A stretch of DNA of 64,000 bases from the NCBI RefSeq assembly GCF_000739375.1, contig NZ_CP006704.1, positions 5,642,001-5,706,000 on the forward strand. Direction: 5' to 3'. This stretch comes from Comamonas testosteroni TK102. Lineage in GTDB: Bacteria; Pseudomonadota; Gammaproteobacteria; Burkholderiales; Burkholderiaceae_C. The position numbers were made by a program, and so were the translations under genes. This document shows, piece after piece, positions 8,957 through 18,851 of this stretch. A model generated the notes under the pieces. It was not told where the DNA came from. It searched no databases and saw only the letters and a list, made by a program, of their open reading frames with translations. Position 1 is the first letter of the stretch. Every line of letters starts with the position of its first letter.

Positions 8957-10633
8957 TCAGGGCCAGGCACGCTCGGGCGCACTCTTCTTGGCAGAAGCGG
9001 CAGGCTTGCTGCCGGCATCTTCATCGGGCGTCTCGAAAAACAAGCCGCCCGCCGCCGCGCGCTGGGGCAGCATGGCTTGCACCGCCTGTTTGCCACCGGA
9101 TTCACCGGCCTGGCGAACGGCGGCAGGATGTGCCGCAGCCATCACCACCGCAGCCTCCGGCATCGATCTTGTCGGGCGCACAGGCTGGCGCGCAATCACG
9201 GGCTGCACCGCAGGCTCGGCTTGCGAAGCCGGCTCCGGCTGCGTCTGCTGCGGTTTTGCGGGCATCGCCTCGGTAAGCAGGGGCTGTGCAGGCTTGGGCG
9301 TCTCCCGCTTCGCGGACCGAGAAGCCGTCGCCACGGCCGCCTCCAGCGGCGGCGCCACTATCGCTATCGATGCAGGAGCTGATTGCGCTTTAAATATGGA
9401 TACTTCAGACTGTTTTGACTCTGAAATCCTTTCCAATGGAGCGGCAGACGCTACATCGACAGGAGCAGCTATTGCCTGCACAGGCACAGGCGGCGCATAG
9501 GCATAGGTCTGCGGAGCCGCCGGCACAAACTGGCTCGCTCCCTGACCGGGGTGACGCGGTCTTCCTGCATCAAAGCTGCCGCCAGAGACCATCCACTGAC
9601 CGCCGCTGGGCGCCCGCTCCACATTCCGAGCCACCATGGGCTGCGCTTGGGGCAGCGGTAACAGGGGCTGGGGCACATGGGAACGAGACGGTACAGACTC
9701 CGCTGCCTTGACTACCACCACCGGAGCCTTTGCGGCTTCAGGCTCCGGTGCGGGCTTTTTTGCGGCAGGAACCTCCTGCACTGCCGCAGGCTCCGGCACT
9801 TCGGCGGATTTCCCGGAGCTGGCTACGGCCTCGGGGGCGGTCTTCACTTCCGGACGGGAAAGGTTGACGACCTTTCCCGTCGCAGCCGCAGCTGGCTTTG
9901 CTGCTGCCAGGCTTGCTGTCCTCAACCACTCTCCCGCCTGCTCCTTGACCAGTTGCTGAGTCTGGGCATCCAGCTTGCGCTGGCGCATGAATTCCTCGGC
10001 CTGTGCGCCCTGGCCGCTGACCATCATGAACAGGCTCAGATTGACGTTGACCTGTGCATCTTCCGGGTTGAGCTGCGCCGCCTGCATCAAGGGAATGCGC
10101 GCTGCGTTCAGATCACGCGCCCGCAGATAGGCGTAGCCCAGATCGGTCAAGAGGCGTGAATCCACGGGATTGCTCATGCGCGCCTGCTCCATCTGCTGAG
10201 CGGCACTGCGAAAGTCGCCCTGCTCTGCTGCCACACGGCCCAGGCCGTAGCGCGCAGCCCCATCCTTGGCGCTGCCCAGCAGGCCCTGGTAAATGGGGAT
10301 GGCCGCACTGAGCTGCCCCACCTGACGCAATGCATCGGCGCGCAGCAGCCGCGAATCGCTGGAAGCGCCCCATTGCTTGTCCAGTGCATCCAGGTGCGCG
10401 ATGGAGGCATACCAGAGCGACTTGGACTGCATCTGCTTGACCAGAGAGAGGTAGGTATCCTGCGTGTCGACCACCGCCTCCTTCTCCAGCGGCCTGTCTG
10501 CCGCAGCCTTGGCCGCGGGCGACAGCACGGGCTGGCTCTGCCCCAGCAGATTGCCCATGCTGGAGCAGCCCGACAGCAGGGCCATGGTTGCGGCCGCCAA
10601 TGGCAGCATCAGATATCGGCTTTCTTTTTTCAT
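8957..10633 (-). CDS. tadD: TadD-like tetratricopeptide lipoprotein
   Basis: A 558-residue predicted lipoprotein. The signal MKKESRYLMLPLAAATMALLSGC ends in a lipobox (LSGC). Residues ~85-230 hold TPR-like helical repeats (ALRQVGQLSAAIPIYQGLL, RYGLGRVAAEQGDFRSAAQQMEQA, AYLRARDLNAARIPLMQAAQLNPEDAQ), typical of TadD, thought to help place the pilus channel in the outer membrane. The C-terminal ~300 residues are Ala/Pro/Val/Gln-rich low complexity, much longer than in compact TadD proteins. Part of that region is encoded by degenerate copies of the short dispersed repeat near 9370-9475. The start at 10633 overlaps the tadC stop (ATGA) and has GGGAGGGA upstream. Confidence 0.9.
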   Translation of the reverse strand: MKKESRYLMLPLAAATMALLSGCSSMGNLLGQSQPVLSPAAKAAADRPLEKEAVVDTQDTYLSLVKQMQSKSLWYASIAHLDALDKQWGASSDSRLLRADALRQVGQLSAAIPIYQGLLGSAKDGAARYGLGRVAAEQGDFRSAAQQMEQARMSNPVDSRLLTDLGYAYLRARDLNAARIPLMQAAQLNPEDAQVNVNLSLFMMVSGQGAQAEEFMRQRKLDAQTQQLVKEQAGEWLRTASLAAAKPAAAATGKVVNLSRPEVKTAPEAVASSGKSAEVPEPAAVQEVPAAKKPAPEPEAAKAPVVVVKAAESVPSRSHVPQPLLPLPQAQPMVARNVERAPSGGQWMVSGGSFDAGRPRHPGQGASQFVPAAPQTYAYAPPVPVQAIAAPVDVASAAPLERISESKQSEVSIFKAQSAPASIAIVAPPLEAAVATASRSAKRETPKPAQPLLTEAMPAKPQQTQPEPASQAEPAVQPVIARQPVRPTRSMPEAAVVMAAAHPAAVRQAGESGGKQAVQAMLPQRAAAGGLFFETPDEDAGSKPAASAKKSAPERAWP

Positions 10634-11586
10634 TTGCTCATCCCTCCCAGTGCCCGAATCACGGCCAGAAAACCCGGTCCGGCGGTAATAATAATCAGGG
10701 CCGGAAGCAACGTCACCACCATGACACCAGTCATCTTGACCGAGATCTTTCCTATCAACTCCTTCATCTTGGCCTTGCGCTGCTCGCGCAGTCGTTCGCC
10801 AAAAATGCGCAGCGGCTCCTGCACGGCTCCGCCGTATCTGTCGATCTGAATCATCAACGATGTCAGATTGGCCAGGTTGTCGTTCTGATAGATCTCGCTC
10901 ATGCGCCCAAAGGAACGCTCGCGCGTGCTGCCCCGACTGTATTGCTGGCTGGCCAGCTGTATCTCCCGTGAAAGCACGGGCATGACATTGCCGAAATCGG
11001 AGCCAATGACCTGCAGGGTCTGGTCCAGACTCATCCCCGTGCCTTGCAGCAGGCCCAGCAGATCGACGAGCAAGGGCAGTTCGCGGGCGACGCTGGCCAT
11101 ACGGCGGCGGGCCGCGCTGCGCAGCACCCATTTGGGAAGCAAAAAGCCAATGGTGAAGGAAGCAAACAGATAGAGAATAAATAGCTTGCTACCCGAAAAA
11201 ATAAAGGCTGCAAGCAGCACGAGCAGTACAGAGACCACACAGCGCGCTATCAGATATTGCAGCTGTGCACGGATTGAGCCCCAGCCACATTTGCTCAGCA
11301 AAATGCGGTCTTCCTGCGCAACCAGCGCCTTGCCAAACGAGGTATTGAGCCAGTGCGCAGGCAGCTCGCCATCTCCATTGAGCGAGCGCAGCAGATCTGC
11401 GGGCCTTGAAGGCACTGTCGCCGCATTCGCCGCAGCAGCACCGCTGCGGCTCAGCGCATCCTGTACCACCTGACTGCTGCGTTCACGGCGCTGATGCGCA
11501 TAGGCAATCAAAACCGCACCGACCAACGCCGCCAAGGCCAGAAATGCCACGCTCAGCATCAGCAAAAGACGGGATGTCTCCATCAA
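10630..11586 (-). CDS. tadC: TadC inner-membrane platform protein
   Basis: A 318-residue type II secretion F-domain protein, one of two platform proteins that couple the TadA ATPase to Flp pilin assembly. It has an N-terminal membrane helix (LLLMLSVAFLALAALVGAVLIAYA), two central helices near 120-160, the F-domain cytosolic bundle (ELPLLVDLLGLLQGTGMSLDQTLQVIG), then KAKMKELIGKISVKMTGVMVVTLLPALIIITAGPGFL as the final membrane hairpin. It overlaps tadB by four bases and tadD by four, showing translational coupling. Confidence 0.95.
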   Translation of the reverse strand: MMETSRLLLMLSVAFLALAALVGAVLIAYAHQRRERSSQVVQDALSRSGAAAANAATVPSRPADLLRSLNGDGELPAHWLNTSFGKALVAQEDRILLSKCGWGSIRAQLQYLIARCVVSVLLVLLAAFIFSGSKLFILYLFASFTIGFLLPKWVLRSAARRRMASVARELPLLVDLLGLLQGTGMSLDQTLQVIGSDFGNVMPVLSREIQLASQQYSRGSTRERSFGRMSEIYQNDNLANLTSLMIQIDRYGGAVQEPLRIFGERLREQRKAKMKELIGKISVKMTGVMVVTLLPALIIITAGPGFLAVIRALGGMSK

Positions 11587-12551
11587 TCGCCCCCCTCTTC
11601 AAGCTTGGCCATGCGGTAGAGCAGCAACACGCCAAAGACCTGCAGAGCCGCCGCCGTCCAGATGATGTTGCGGCCACTGGCGTCATTCCACATATTCAGA
11701 AAATAACCTGCATTGAAGGAAATGATCAGACAGCACACAGCCACCGGCAGCAGACTCAGCACCCAGGCCGACATGCGCGTTTCGGCCGTCATGGCAGACA
11801 AGTCCTGCTCGGCCTGCTCGCGGTCACGCATGAAGTGGGCCACACGCTCCAGCAGCAGATCGACCCGGCCGCCATAACGCACGCTGATGCGCAGAATGGC
11901 AGCCAGCAAATGCAACTCGTCCAGTCTTGTCTGCCTGGCCACATGGGCCACCGCGTTCTCCAGATCCATACCCGCACGGGCCAGACTGGCGGCTTTTTCC
12001 ATGACCGACTGCAAAGGGTCTTTGGTGCTGGCCGCGGCCATCTGGAAGGCCGCCTGTACGGAGTTGCCAATCGTCACCAAGCGCACCGTGTTGTCGAGAA
12101 AGCCAGGCAGCTGCTGCGTGAGTCTGGCGCGAAACTTCTGAGCCCGCGCGTAAAGCAAAAAGAAGAAGCCAATCCCCAGCAGCACCAGCGCGGCACTGGC
12201 CGCCAGCCAGCCGACCGCAAGACCAACGGCCAGAAACGTCGCAGCAATCAGGACCAGCCCTCCATAGAAAAGCCGGGCGCTGACCGTACCCAGCAAAATC
12301 GCGGGAACCGGCCAGCCTGCCTTCTTCTCCTTGCCCAGCAGCGCATCTGCCACAGAGCTATCAAAAGCGGATGCCGCTGCATCCTTGGCGGTAAATCCGG
12401 CCGCCGCCGCCGCGCTTTTTTCCAGGCTCTGCTCCAGATGCCTGGTCATACGGTGCGTCTTCTGCTGCCGCCCGACAAGCATCCACAGCGCCATGGCGGC
12501 CGCAGCGATCAGCAGCGCCAGACTCAGGAGTAAGAACGCATGGCTAGCCAT
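11583..12551 (-). CDS. tadB: TadB inner-membrane platform protein
   Basis: The second F-domain platform protein, 322 residues. It starts [24 protein letters not shown], a membrane helix, has two helices near 100-145, the F domain (QQLPGFLDNTVRLVTIGNSV, LDELHLLAAILRISVRYGGRVDLLLERVA) and closing helices near 265-300. The start at 12551 overlaps the tadA stop by eight bases (ATGGCTAG). TadB and TadC together form the platform beneath the secretin in Tad systems. Confidence 0.95.
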   Translation of the reverse strand: MASHAFLLLSLALLIAAAAMALWMLVGRQQKTHRMTRHLEQSLEKSAAAAAGFTAKDAAASAFDSSVADALLGKEKKAGWPVPAILLGTVSARLFYGGLVLIAATFLAVGLAVGWLAASAALVLLGIGFFFLLYARAQKFRARLTQQLPGFLDNTVRLVTIGNSVQAAFQMAAASTKDPLQSVMEKAASLARAGMDLENAVAHVARQTRLDELHLLAAILRISVRYGGRVDLLLERVAHFMRDREQAEQDLSAMTAETRMSAWVLSLLPVAVCCLIISFNAGYFLNMWNDASGRNIIWTAAALQVFGVLLLYRMAKLEEGGD

Positions 12552-13878
12552 GGCGCAGCCCCCCATGGTTTGCGCCGTTGCCACCCGCGTGCTGCAGCAC
12601 CGCGCGATAGCGCGCCAGCTTGGGCGTATGCGGCACCATGCCCAGCGTGGTCCAGCGCTCCAGATCCTCCCCGTCGGGCTGCGGCAGCAACTCGTGACGA
12701 TAGAGTTCCTGGGTGGCAATCACGCTATCGATGATGCCTGTGACTTCGGTGATCGATGTGATGCGCCGCTTGCCATTGGGCAGGCGGCTGATCTGCACGA
12801 TGAAATCGAGCGCATTGGCAATCTGGCGGCGCAGGCTGACCTCGCTGCCCTGAAAACCCGCAAAGCCGGCAAGCATCTCCATGCGGTGCAGACACTCCCG
12901 AGGAGAGCTGGCGTGGATCGTGGCCATGGAGCCATCGTGACCGGTATTCATGGCCTGTAGCATCTCGAGCACTTCCGCACCGCGCACCTCGCCCACCACA
13001 ATGCGATCCGGGCGCATGCGCAAGCTGTTGCGCAGCAGATCCCGTATGGAAACCACTCCGGCGCCTTCAAAACCACCGGGGCGGCTTTCCATGCGCACCA
13101 CATGCGGATGAGGCAGCGTCAGCTCGGCTGTATCCTCAATCGTCACCACCCGCTCATTGCCGGGGATAAAGCCCGCAATCGCATTGAGCATGGAGGTCTT
13201 GCCGCAGCTGGTGCCGCCGCTGATGAGGATATTGCAGCGCTCGCGCACCGCCAGCTCCAGCAGGCGGGCCATGCCTTCGTCCATGGTGCCGAAATCGACC
13301 AGATCCTGAACCCGCAGCGGATCATTGCGAAACTTGCGTATCGAAACCGCCGGCCCGTCCAGCGACAGCGGCTCTATCACCACATTGATACGCCCGCCGT
13401 CCGGCAAACGCGCATCGACCATGGGCGTGGATTCATCAAGGCGGCGGCCCAGCGGGGAGATGATGCGACGCACGATGCGCAGCACATGGGCGTTGTCGGT
13501 GAAGTGCAGGGCCTCCTGCTGCAAAATGCCCTTTCGCGAGACAAAGACGCGCTGATAGCCGTTGATCAGAATGTCCTCAACTTCCGGGTCGGCCATCAGA
13601 TCGTCAAGTGGCCCCAGCCCCGACAGCTCCTTGTTCAGGGCCTGCGCAATCCATTGCACCTCCTCGTCGTTGACGGGAAAGCGCTGCTGACGCACAAACT
13701 GTTCAAGCTCCTGGTGCACAAACTGGCGCACACGGCTGGTCGACCATTTGGCAAACACCGCACCCAGTTCCTCCACACGCGTCAGCAAATGCTCGTGTGC
13801 GACATTCTTGATCAGCAGCAGCTGCTTGGAGTCCGAAAAATGACTGCTTTTTTCGGCGAAAACGATGTCCATGCTCAT
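12544..13878 (-). CDS. tadA: TadA/CpaF secretion ATPase
   Basis: A hexameric type II/IV secretion ATPase of 444 residues that powers Flp pilus assembly. Visible motifs are [21 protein letters not shown] (Walker A, with GGTSCGKT), [10 protein letters not shown] (Asp box), [15 protein letters not shown] (Walker B) and [14 protein letters not shown] (His box). The N-terminal half carries [24 protein letters not shown]. The ATG at 13878 is chosen over one nine codons upstream because GGAGG stands seven bases before it and the four-base overlap with the cpaE stop is typical of this operon. Confidence 0.97.
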   Translation of the reverse strand: MSMDIVFAEKSSHFSDSKQLLLIKNVAHEHLLTRVEELGAVFAKWSTSRVRQFVHQELEQFVRQQRFPVNDEEVQWIAQALNKELSGLGPLDDLMADPEVEDILINGYQRVFVSRKGILQQEALHFTDNAHVLRIVRRIISPLGRRLDESTPMVDARLPDGGRINVVIEPLSLDGPAVSIRKFRNDPLRVQDLVDFGTMDEGMARLLELAVRERCNILISGGTSCGKTSMLNAIAGFIPGNERVVTIEDTAELTLPHPHVVRMESRPGGFEGAGVVSIRDLLRNSLRMRPDRIVVGEVRGAEVLEMLQAMNTGHDGSMATIHASSPRECLHRMEMLAGFAGFQGSEVSLRRQIANALDFIVQISRLPNGKRRITSITEVTGIIDSVIATQELYRHELLPQPDGEDLERWTTLGMVPHTPKLARYRAVLQHAGGNGANHGGLRHG

Positions 13879-15224
13879 TCGCCCCTCCTCCATCGCTTGG
13901 CCCATTGCCCCAGCACGCCCGACGCCGGCTCCGCGACCTTGTCGGCCGCAACCGCTCCGCTCAGCAATGCCCTGGCCATGCCTCTGACACAGCTCACATA
14001 GGGATCACCGCGCAGCGACTGCGACAACAGCTGGCCGCAGCTGGCGGCATTCAGCAAAACCGTGGACCGATCCGGAACCACATGCAGCAATTCCAGACCA
14101 AGGCGCTGTGCGACCTCTTTGGCGGGCAGCCCGGCTTGCGCATTGAAGCGGTTGAGCACCAGCTTGAGCGTGCCGCGATTCACGCCCTTGGCATCGAGTT
14201 CCTTGAGCATCTGCGCCGTGGACACAATACCTCCCAGCGACTGGTCACAAACCACCCAGCCCTGTCCGCTCTCGCGCAGCAGGGGAGCCAGAAAATCAGC
14301 CTGCGCCATGCCACCCAGATCAATCACCTGCACCCCAAGCAGGCTCTTGAGCGTGTTGACCACGCCCGCTGCAGCGGCTGGGCTGACGTCGCGCAGCATG
14401 CCCAGATCGGAGGGCCAGGCCAGAGTCACCGTACCCGTGGAGTGCTTGGCAAAGGCCGATTCAATCAATGTCGCGTCCAGGCGGCGCGTATTCTGAACCG
14501 CATCCACAAAACTGAAGTCACCCGCGATGCCCAGATACAGCAAGCCATCGCGTGCAGGCAAGCCCAGATCCAGCAACGCCGCATGTGCGGACTCTTCCAG
14601 CGGCACCTGACTTGCGCCAAAAGGCCTGGCAACCTGCTTTCTATTCTTGGTGCCTCGCACGTCATAGGCATGCATTTCCTGGAACATCACGGCCAGATGC
14701 GTTGCCAGCGTGGTCACACCCATGCCCACACGTGCCCCCAGCAAAGGCAGGGCAAAACCTTTGGTTTGCGGCTCCAGCGCCACCGCCGCAGGCAGCTGAC
14801 TGCGTGCATGCAGCTGATGCCTGATGGCCACATTGGCCTCGGATTCGGACGCATCCCAGTCAATGAATTCGGCCACGCCACAGCGCAGGGCCGCACGCAT
14901 CGAAGCGGGCTCGGCAGCAGAGCCGGCGCCCATGATCACCACACCGGGGAATGCGGCACGCAGCTCGCCGACCAGGGTGATGGCGGCCTCCGTCATGGGA
15001 GCCGAGAAATCCACCACCACCACGCCAAGCCCTGGCGCCGAAATCGCAGCGTGAAGCGTTGCCAGATCGCCGGCCACCGGTATCACTTGCGCATCGCTGC
15101 CCAAAGCACTCGCCAACCAGAAAGCGTGCGATGAGGACTGCGTCACCAGCACCACGCGTGCATTGCCGCTCACCACACCTGGCTGCGCGGTATTGAGCTG
15201 GGATGAGTCCATGCGCATATTCAT
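13875..15224 (-). CDS. cpaE: CpaE/TadZ-like pilus localisation ATPase
   Basis: A 449-residue MinD/ParA-fold protein that places the Tad machine at its cell site. It has a receiver-like N-terminal domain (RVVLVTQSSSHAFWLASAL, GLGVVVVDFSAPMTE, FPGVVIMGAGSAAEPASMRAALRCGVAEFI) without obvious phospho-acceptor chemistry. The ATPase domain begins at LGARVGMGVTTLATHLAVMF near residue 170. The deviant Walker A reads GARVGMGVTT and lacks the usual lysines, as in many TadZ proteins, so ATP hydrolysis is doubtful. Three in-frame ATGs lie within the first five codons; 15224 is the first. Confidence 0.92.
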   Translation of the reverse strand: MNMRMDSSQLNTAQPGVVSGNARVVLVTQSSSHAFWLASALGSDAQVIPVAGDLATLHAAISAPGLGVVVVDFSAPMTEAAITLVGELRAAFPGVVIMGAGSAAEPASMRAALRCGVAEFIDWDASESEANVAIRHQLHARSQLPAAVALEPQTKGFALPLLGARVGMGVTTLATHLAVMFQEMHAYDVRGTKNRKQVARPFGASQVPLEESAHAALLDLGLPARDGLLYLGIAGDFSFVDAVQNTRRLDATLIESAFAKHSTGTVTLAWPSDLGMLRDVSPAAAAGVVNTLKSLLGVQVIDLGGMAQADFLAPLLRESGQGWVVCDQSLGGIVSTAQMLKELDAKGVNRGTLKLVLNRFNAQAGLPAKEVAQRLGLELLHVVPDRSTVLLNAASCGQLLSQSLRGDPYVSCVRGMARALLSGAVAADKVAEPASGVLGQWAKRWRRGE

Positions 15225-15240
15225 GTCTCTACTCTGGCAG

Positions 15241-16606
15241 TCAGCGCGAGAAGCCCGGCGCCACGCTGGACGACAGACCACCCGCCACCCATGGACCCCA
15301 CACCGCAGGATCACGCTGCTCGGTGCGCCCGGGCAGCAGCGGCTCCACATTCACATCGCGAGCCAACGGCTTGACAAGACGTGGCGTCACCACAATCGCC
15401 AGCTCGCTCTCCTTTTGCTGAAACTCCTGACGCTTGAACAGCACGCCCCAGAATCGGGATATCGCCCAGCAAAGGAACCTTGTCGGTGCCTGATGTGGTG
15501 TTGCGGCTGACCAGGCCGCCAATCACAAAGCTTTCGCCGTCGCCCAGTTCCACCGTCGTGTCGGCACGGCGTGTGGTGATGGAAGGAATGGTCGCGCTGT
15601 TCAGGACAATGGTGTTGGCATAGTCCAGTTCGCTGGCCTCTGGCGCCACCTTGAGAACGATGCGATCGTTGGACAGCACCGTGGGAGAGACCGTCAAGCC
15701 GATGCCGTAAGGCTTGTACTGAATCGCCACCACTCCCGTGCCCGCTGGCACGGGAACCGGCACTTCGCCGCCCGACAGAAAGTTGGCGCTCTGACCAGAC
15801 AGGGCCACCAGGGTCGGCGCCGCCAGCACCCGCGCCAGATTGTTGCCTTCGAGCATGCCGATATTGACACCGATGCCGGCCTTGTCGAACTGCATCAGCA
15901 AGTTGAAGGCCTGAGTCAAAGGGTTGGACGCTGCACCAGTCGTGGAACTTCCTCCACTGGTGCCATAGGAGCCGCGCCCAAATATGCCAAAGCTGAAGCC
16001 CGAGCTGTTGGGAGAGGTGCTGAACAGATTGAGACCCACCTTCTTCATCTGGGTCTTGTTGAACTCGACCACCTTGACATCGACCTGCACCACATTGCTT
16101 TTGAGCTGAACGCTGGAGAGATCAACGGTCTTGGCCTTGTCGGAGGACTGCGCGTTCGCCAGTTCGCCGGCAAACTGCTGCTCTATCAGGCTGGAGGCCT
16201 TGGCCGTACGCAGTTCCACCCGCTGCTGCACATTGAGCATATAGGTCTGCGCCTGCGCTTCGCCGCGCGGCCAGACCATGAACGATGTACTGCCAGGCTT
16301 GAGCGGGCTCAGCAGTATCTTGGCGGCAGCCCCCTTGCCCGCACGCTTGATATGCACCGCCGCAATCGTGTCGTCACCGATGGCAATGCGTTCCACACCG
16401 CCCGGCAGATTCAACTCATGCTGAGAGCCCATCACGAGCTTGATTTCCCTGGCTGCTGTTGCTTGCTGCGCTCTGCTTTCGCCTGCATTGGGCACTTGCT
16501 GCGCAAGGGCCGGGACAGTGACGGCACTCAAGGACAGGCCGCAGAGCAGATACAGCGGCTTCATTGACGGGGTGCGGGGCGAAATCCAAAAAGTCTTATT
16601 ATTCAT
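15241..16606 (-). pseudogene. cpaC: CpaC/RcpA secretin, frameshifted near its C-terminus
   Basis: The outer-membrane channel of the Flp pilus. The main frame has a signal peptide (LYLLCGLSLSAVTVPALAQQ), the N-terminal BON/T2SS-N-like domain (REIKLVMGSQHELNLPGGVERIAIGDDTIAAV) and the secretin core (GMLEGNNLARVLAAPTLVALSGQSANFLSGGEVPVPV, YGIGLTVSPTVLSNDRIVLKV, ELGDGESFVIGGLVSRNT). At GDIPILG the frame is lost; another frame continues with VLFKRQEFQQKESELAIVVTPRLVKPLA, the expected end of a secretin, and stops at 15241. The shift is a G-run of four on the coding strand (15446-15449). With one base fewer, a 454-residue protein results. The start may be 16606 or 16564. Confidence 0.92.
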
Positions 16607-16609
16607 AGC

Positions 16610-17599
16610 TCAATACCGCACGGTTTGGGAGTTGGCGCCACGCACAAATTCAACGGGCAGGGAAGGATCTGCAGATGCGGTACGCGTGCGCGGCACGACA
16701 GGCTTGGCGACACCAGCGGGCATGGGCCTGGCCGCAGTCGTGCGGGCTGCCGAAGTACCTGCAGAACCGGCCAGGCTGCTCATGGCCACACCGGCCTGCG
16801 CTGCGTCAGCACCTTCCAGCGGAGCTGCAACAGACCCCTTGGTCATGGCGACGGTCAATACGCCAGGCAGCGGAGCAAACTTCTCGCTATCCGGCTCGGT
16901 CATATCCGTGGGATTGCGCAATGCCAGCAGCAGGCTGCCATTGGAGCCGCCCAGCAGCAACTGATTGACCTCGGCCACCGGCACCGCAAGCACTGCAGTT
17001 CGCGCGTTGTCTGGGCCATTGGCCGGCTTGCCCTCGGTTTTGTCCGCCGAGCTCAGAGCGTCCACCGATGCCGCACCATAGGCCAGCACGCGCTTGCGCG
17101 AGAGCAGCAAGCGCGCCTGGCTCTGGTCGATTTCATTGCCGTCGCGGCGCAGCGCAAAGAACACATCGACAAAGTCACCAGGTCTGATGCGATTGCCGGC
17201 GCCGATGCTTTCATCGACCTTGACCGCGACTGCACGCTCGCCCTCCGACAACTTGAGCGCCAGGCCAGTCACCATTTGCCCTTGGAGTACGGGTGCGCCC
17301 TTTGGAATGTCCACCGCAGGAACGGCGCCAATGGCTGCCTGAATCTCGCCAAAAGCACCATCGGGCTTGGCGGGCAACTGCATGAGCTGCAGATCCTCGG
17401 CCTTGAGTGCCTGACCCGCGGGAACGGCCTGTGCGGCCACCACCACACTCAGGCTGGCATTGGGTTGGCTGTTGCCGGCGGAAGCTTGAGCCTGAGGGTC
17501 CGGTGCTTGAGGAGCCCTGGCAAGCATCCACCCATAAACACCCAGAGCCAATGCCACTGCCAGTAAAACCCCGACCGCGATCTTTGCGACATTCACCAT
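16610..17599 (-). CDS. cpaB: CpaB/RcpC pilus assembly protein
   Basis: A 329-residue protein with an N-terminal membrane anchor (VAKIAVGVLLAVALALGVYGWML) and an SAF domain (VVVAAQAVPAGQALKAEDLQLMQLP, near residues 50-115), followed by the RcpC/CpaB domain (RAVAVKVDESIGAGNRIRPGDFVDVFFAL near 125, then LLLSRKRVLAYG and TAVLAVPVAEVNQLLLG). It is thought to bridge the secretin and pilus in the periplasm. The C-terminal ~80 residues are Ala/Pro/Thr-rich. Start at 17599 is supported by AAGAAGAGGGAA just upstream. Three bases separate it from cpaC. Confidence 0.94.
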   Translation of the reverse strand: MVNVAKIAVGVLLAVALALGVYGWMLARAPQAPDPQAQASAGNSQPNASLSVVVAAQAVPAGQALKAEDLQLMQLPAKPDGAFGEIQAAIGAVPAVDIPKGAPVLQGQMVTGLALKLSEGERAVAVKVDESIGAGNRIRPGDFVDVFFALRRDGNEIDQSQARLLLSRKRVLAYGAASVDALSSADKTEGKPANGPDNARTAVLAVPVAEVNQLLLGGSNGSLLLALRNPTDMTEPDSEKFAPLPGVLTVAMTKGSVAAPLEGADAAQAGVAMSSLAGSAGTSAARTTAARPMPAGVAKPVVPRTRTASADPSLPVEFVRGANSQTVRY

Positions 17600-17646
17600 A
17601 AATTCCCTCTTCTTACTGGGCCTCAAGGAGCAAGGCTTTATCGTTT

Positions 17647-18183
17647 TCAGTCAATCAAGCTAATTTGTGCGACCGCTTTTCCCCGCAAGAGATTGGGAGT
17701 GGGCAGACCCAGCAAAGGCCCCAGCAACCTCGGGATCAGCGGTGCAGAGGCGTAGTTGTAATTCACCTGCATGGTCACGCAGTTCACCAGGCTGGCATCG
17801 TTGGAGGCAGTGAACGACGCGGACCCCGTACCACATAAACCAGAGGTGGCGTAGAGCCCTGCAGCATCGCTGACACCCGTGCTGCAGCCTGCAGACCCCA
17901 GGCCGGCACCCATTCTGGAAAGCCAATCCGTCGCCAAGGCCGCAGTGGCACAGGCTGCAGTCAAACGGGCCTGCAACTGAGCCGGCTTGGTCATCGTGCC
18001 GCCCGTGGGAACCGAGGGATATCGCACCGCAGCTCTTGCCCCTTCAGCGGCAGCCAGGGCCAACGTCTGCTGAGCAGCAAATATCAAGCCGTAAGTGATG
18101 ATGGCGTAAAAGATCAGAAAGAAGATGGGAAAAAGAAAGGCAAATTCAATCGCTGCTGCGCCCTGCTGCTTTTTGAATTGCAT
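17647..18183 (-). CDS. tadE: TadE-family pseudopilin-like protein
   Basis: A 178-residue TadE-type protein. The N-terminus MQFKKQQGAAAIEFAFLFPIFFLIFYAIITYGLIF has the class signature: a Gly-Ala processing site, Glu at +5 in AAAIEF, and a long hydrophobic helix. This is a likely substrate of the prepilin peptidase encoded next to it. The rest is a small periplasmic domain with several cysteines (about residues 75-140). The ATG at 18183 follows a GGGGGG stretch; a longer frame starting at 18249 would overlap cpaA and adds an implausible leader. Confidence 0.92.
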   Translation of the reverse strand: MQFKKQQGAAAIEFAFLFPIFFLIFYAIITYGLIFAAQQTLALAAAEGARAAVRYPSVPTGGTMTKPAQLQARLTAACATAALATDWLSRMGAGLGSAGCSTGVSDAAGLYATSGLCGTGSASFTASNDASLVNCVTMQVNYNYASAPLIPRLLGPLLGLPTPNLLRGKAVAQISLID

Positions 18184-18203
18184 GATCCCCCCTTTCGTTC
18201 CTG

Positions 18204-18671
18204 CTACTTGCTCAGCATTAAAACAACTACCGTGGCTATTGATAGACATGCCACATATGGAATAAACCTCTTCTTGTATAAATCAACGGACTCCTCCTTC
18301 ATTAAAGGAGATAAGTAATACATTAATTTACTTCTAGAAATTAACCCAATAACAACTGCAAAAATACAACTCAGCGCCCATACTAATAGCAAAGGCTCCC
18401 AACCGAGAAATGCACCGAGAACCGCTGCAAACTTAACATCACCGGCCCCCATGACTCCACACACATAAAATATCAAAAAAACGGCAAGCGCCAAACAGAA
18501 GCCAATAAATTTACTATTTACAGAAACTTCAAATGAAAATATTTCAAGATTCAGGGCTGCTGATAATATCGCCAGCCCGAATCCCGAAATTACTAACCAA
18601 TTAAAGCATTTCCTATATACAACATCAACTGCTGCAGAAGACGAAATCCATAACAAGAATATAAATCCCAT
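18204..18671 (-). CDS. cpaA: CpaA/TadV prepilin peptidase
   Basis: A 155-residue aspartic prepilin peptidase of the short TadV type (no methylase domain). It has about five to six membrane segments. The two catalytic aspartates are visible: SSAAVDVVYRKCFNWL near residue 16 and the GAGDVKFAAVLGAFLG motif (GxGD) near residue 76. It cleaves Flp and TadE-type prepilins. It lies four bases after flp. Its base composition is clearly more A+T-rich than that of the downstream tad genes, with frequent AAA, ATT and TTA codons. Confidence 0.94.
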   Translation of the reverse strand: MGFIFLLWISSSAAVDVVYRKCFNWLVISGFGLAILSAALNLEIFSFEVSVNSKFIGFCLALAVFLIFYVCGVMGAGDVKFAAVLGAFLGWEPLLLVWALSCIFAVVIGLISRSKLMYYLSPLMKEESVDLYKKRFIPYVACLSIATVVVLMLSK

Positions 18672-18674
18672 TAT

Positions 18675-18851
18675 TTATTTCGTTGCTCCAGTGACTTTCC
18701 CACTAATGAACGTAAATAACGATCCGAGATCTGTGCCCAAGGTCGTCAGTGTCGCAACTAAAGCCACAGCAATCAGCCCCGCGATCAGACCGTATTCAAT
18801 CGCAGTTGCACCTTCTTCATCACGCCAGAATTTGATGATTTGGTCTTTCAT
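18675..18851 (-). CDS. flp: Flp major pilin
   Basis: A 58-residue Flp/Fap pilin: MKDQIIKFWRDEEGATAIEYGLIAGLIAVALVATLTTLG. The cleavage motif EEG|ATAIEYGLIAGLIAV has Gly at -1, and Glu5 and Tyr6 of the mature protein, all diagnostic. The mature pilin would be about 44 residues, nearly all one helix. The ATG at 18851 has GGAG eight bases upstream, so it is preferred over an earlier in-frame start. It is the first gene of the twelve-gene operon. Confidence 0.96.
   Translation of the reverse strand: MKDQIIKFWRDEEGATAIEYGLIAGLIAVALVATLTTLGTDLGSLFTFISGKVTGATK

Noticed and set aside
10634..11131. An N-terminal extension of the tadD frame into tadC
   Set aside because: The first ~165 residues are an out-of-frame reading of tadC. 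The real start at 10633 has a lipoprotein signal and a GGGAGGGA ribosome site.
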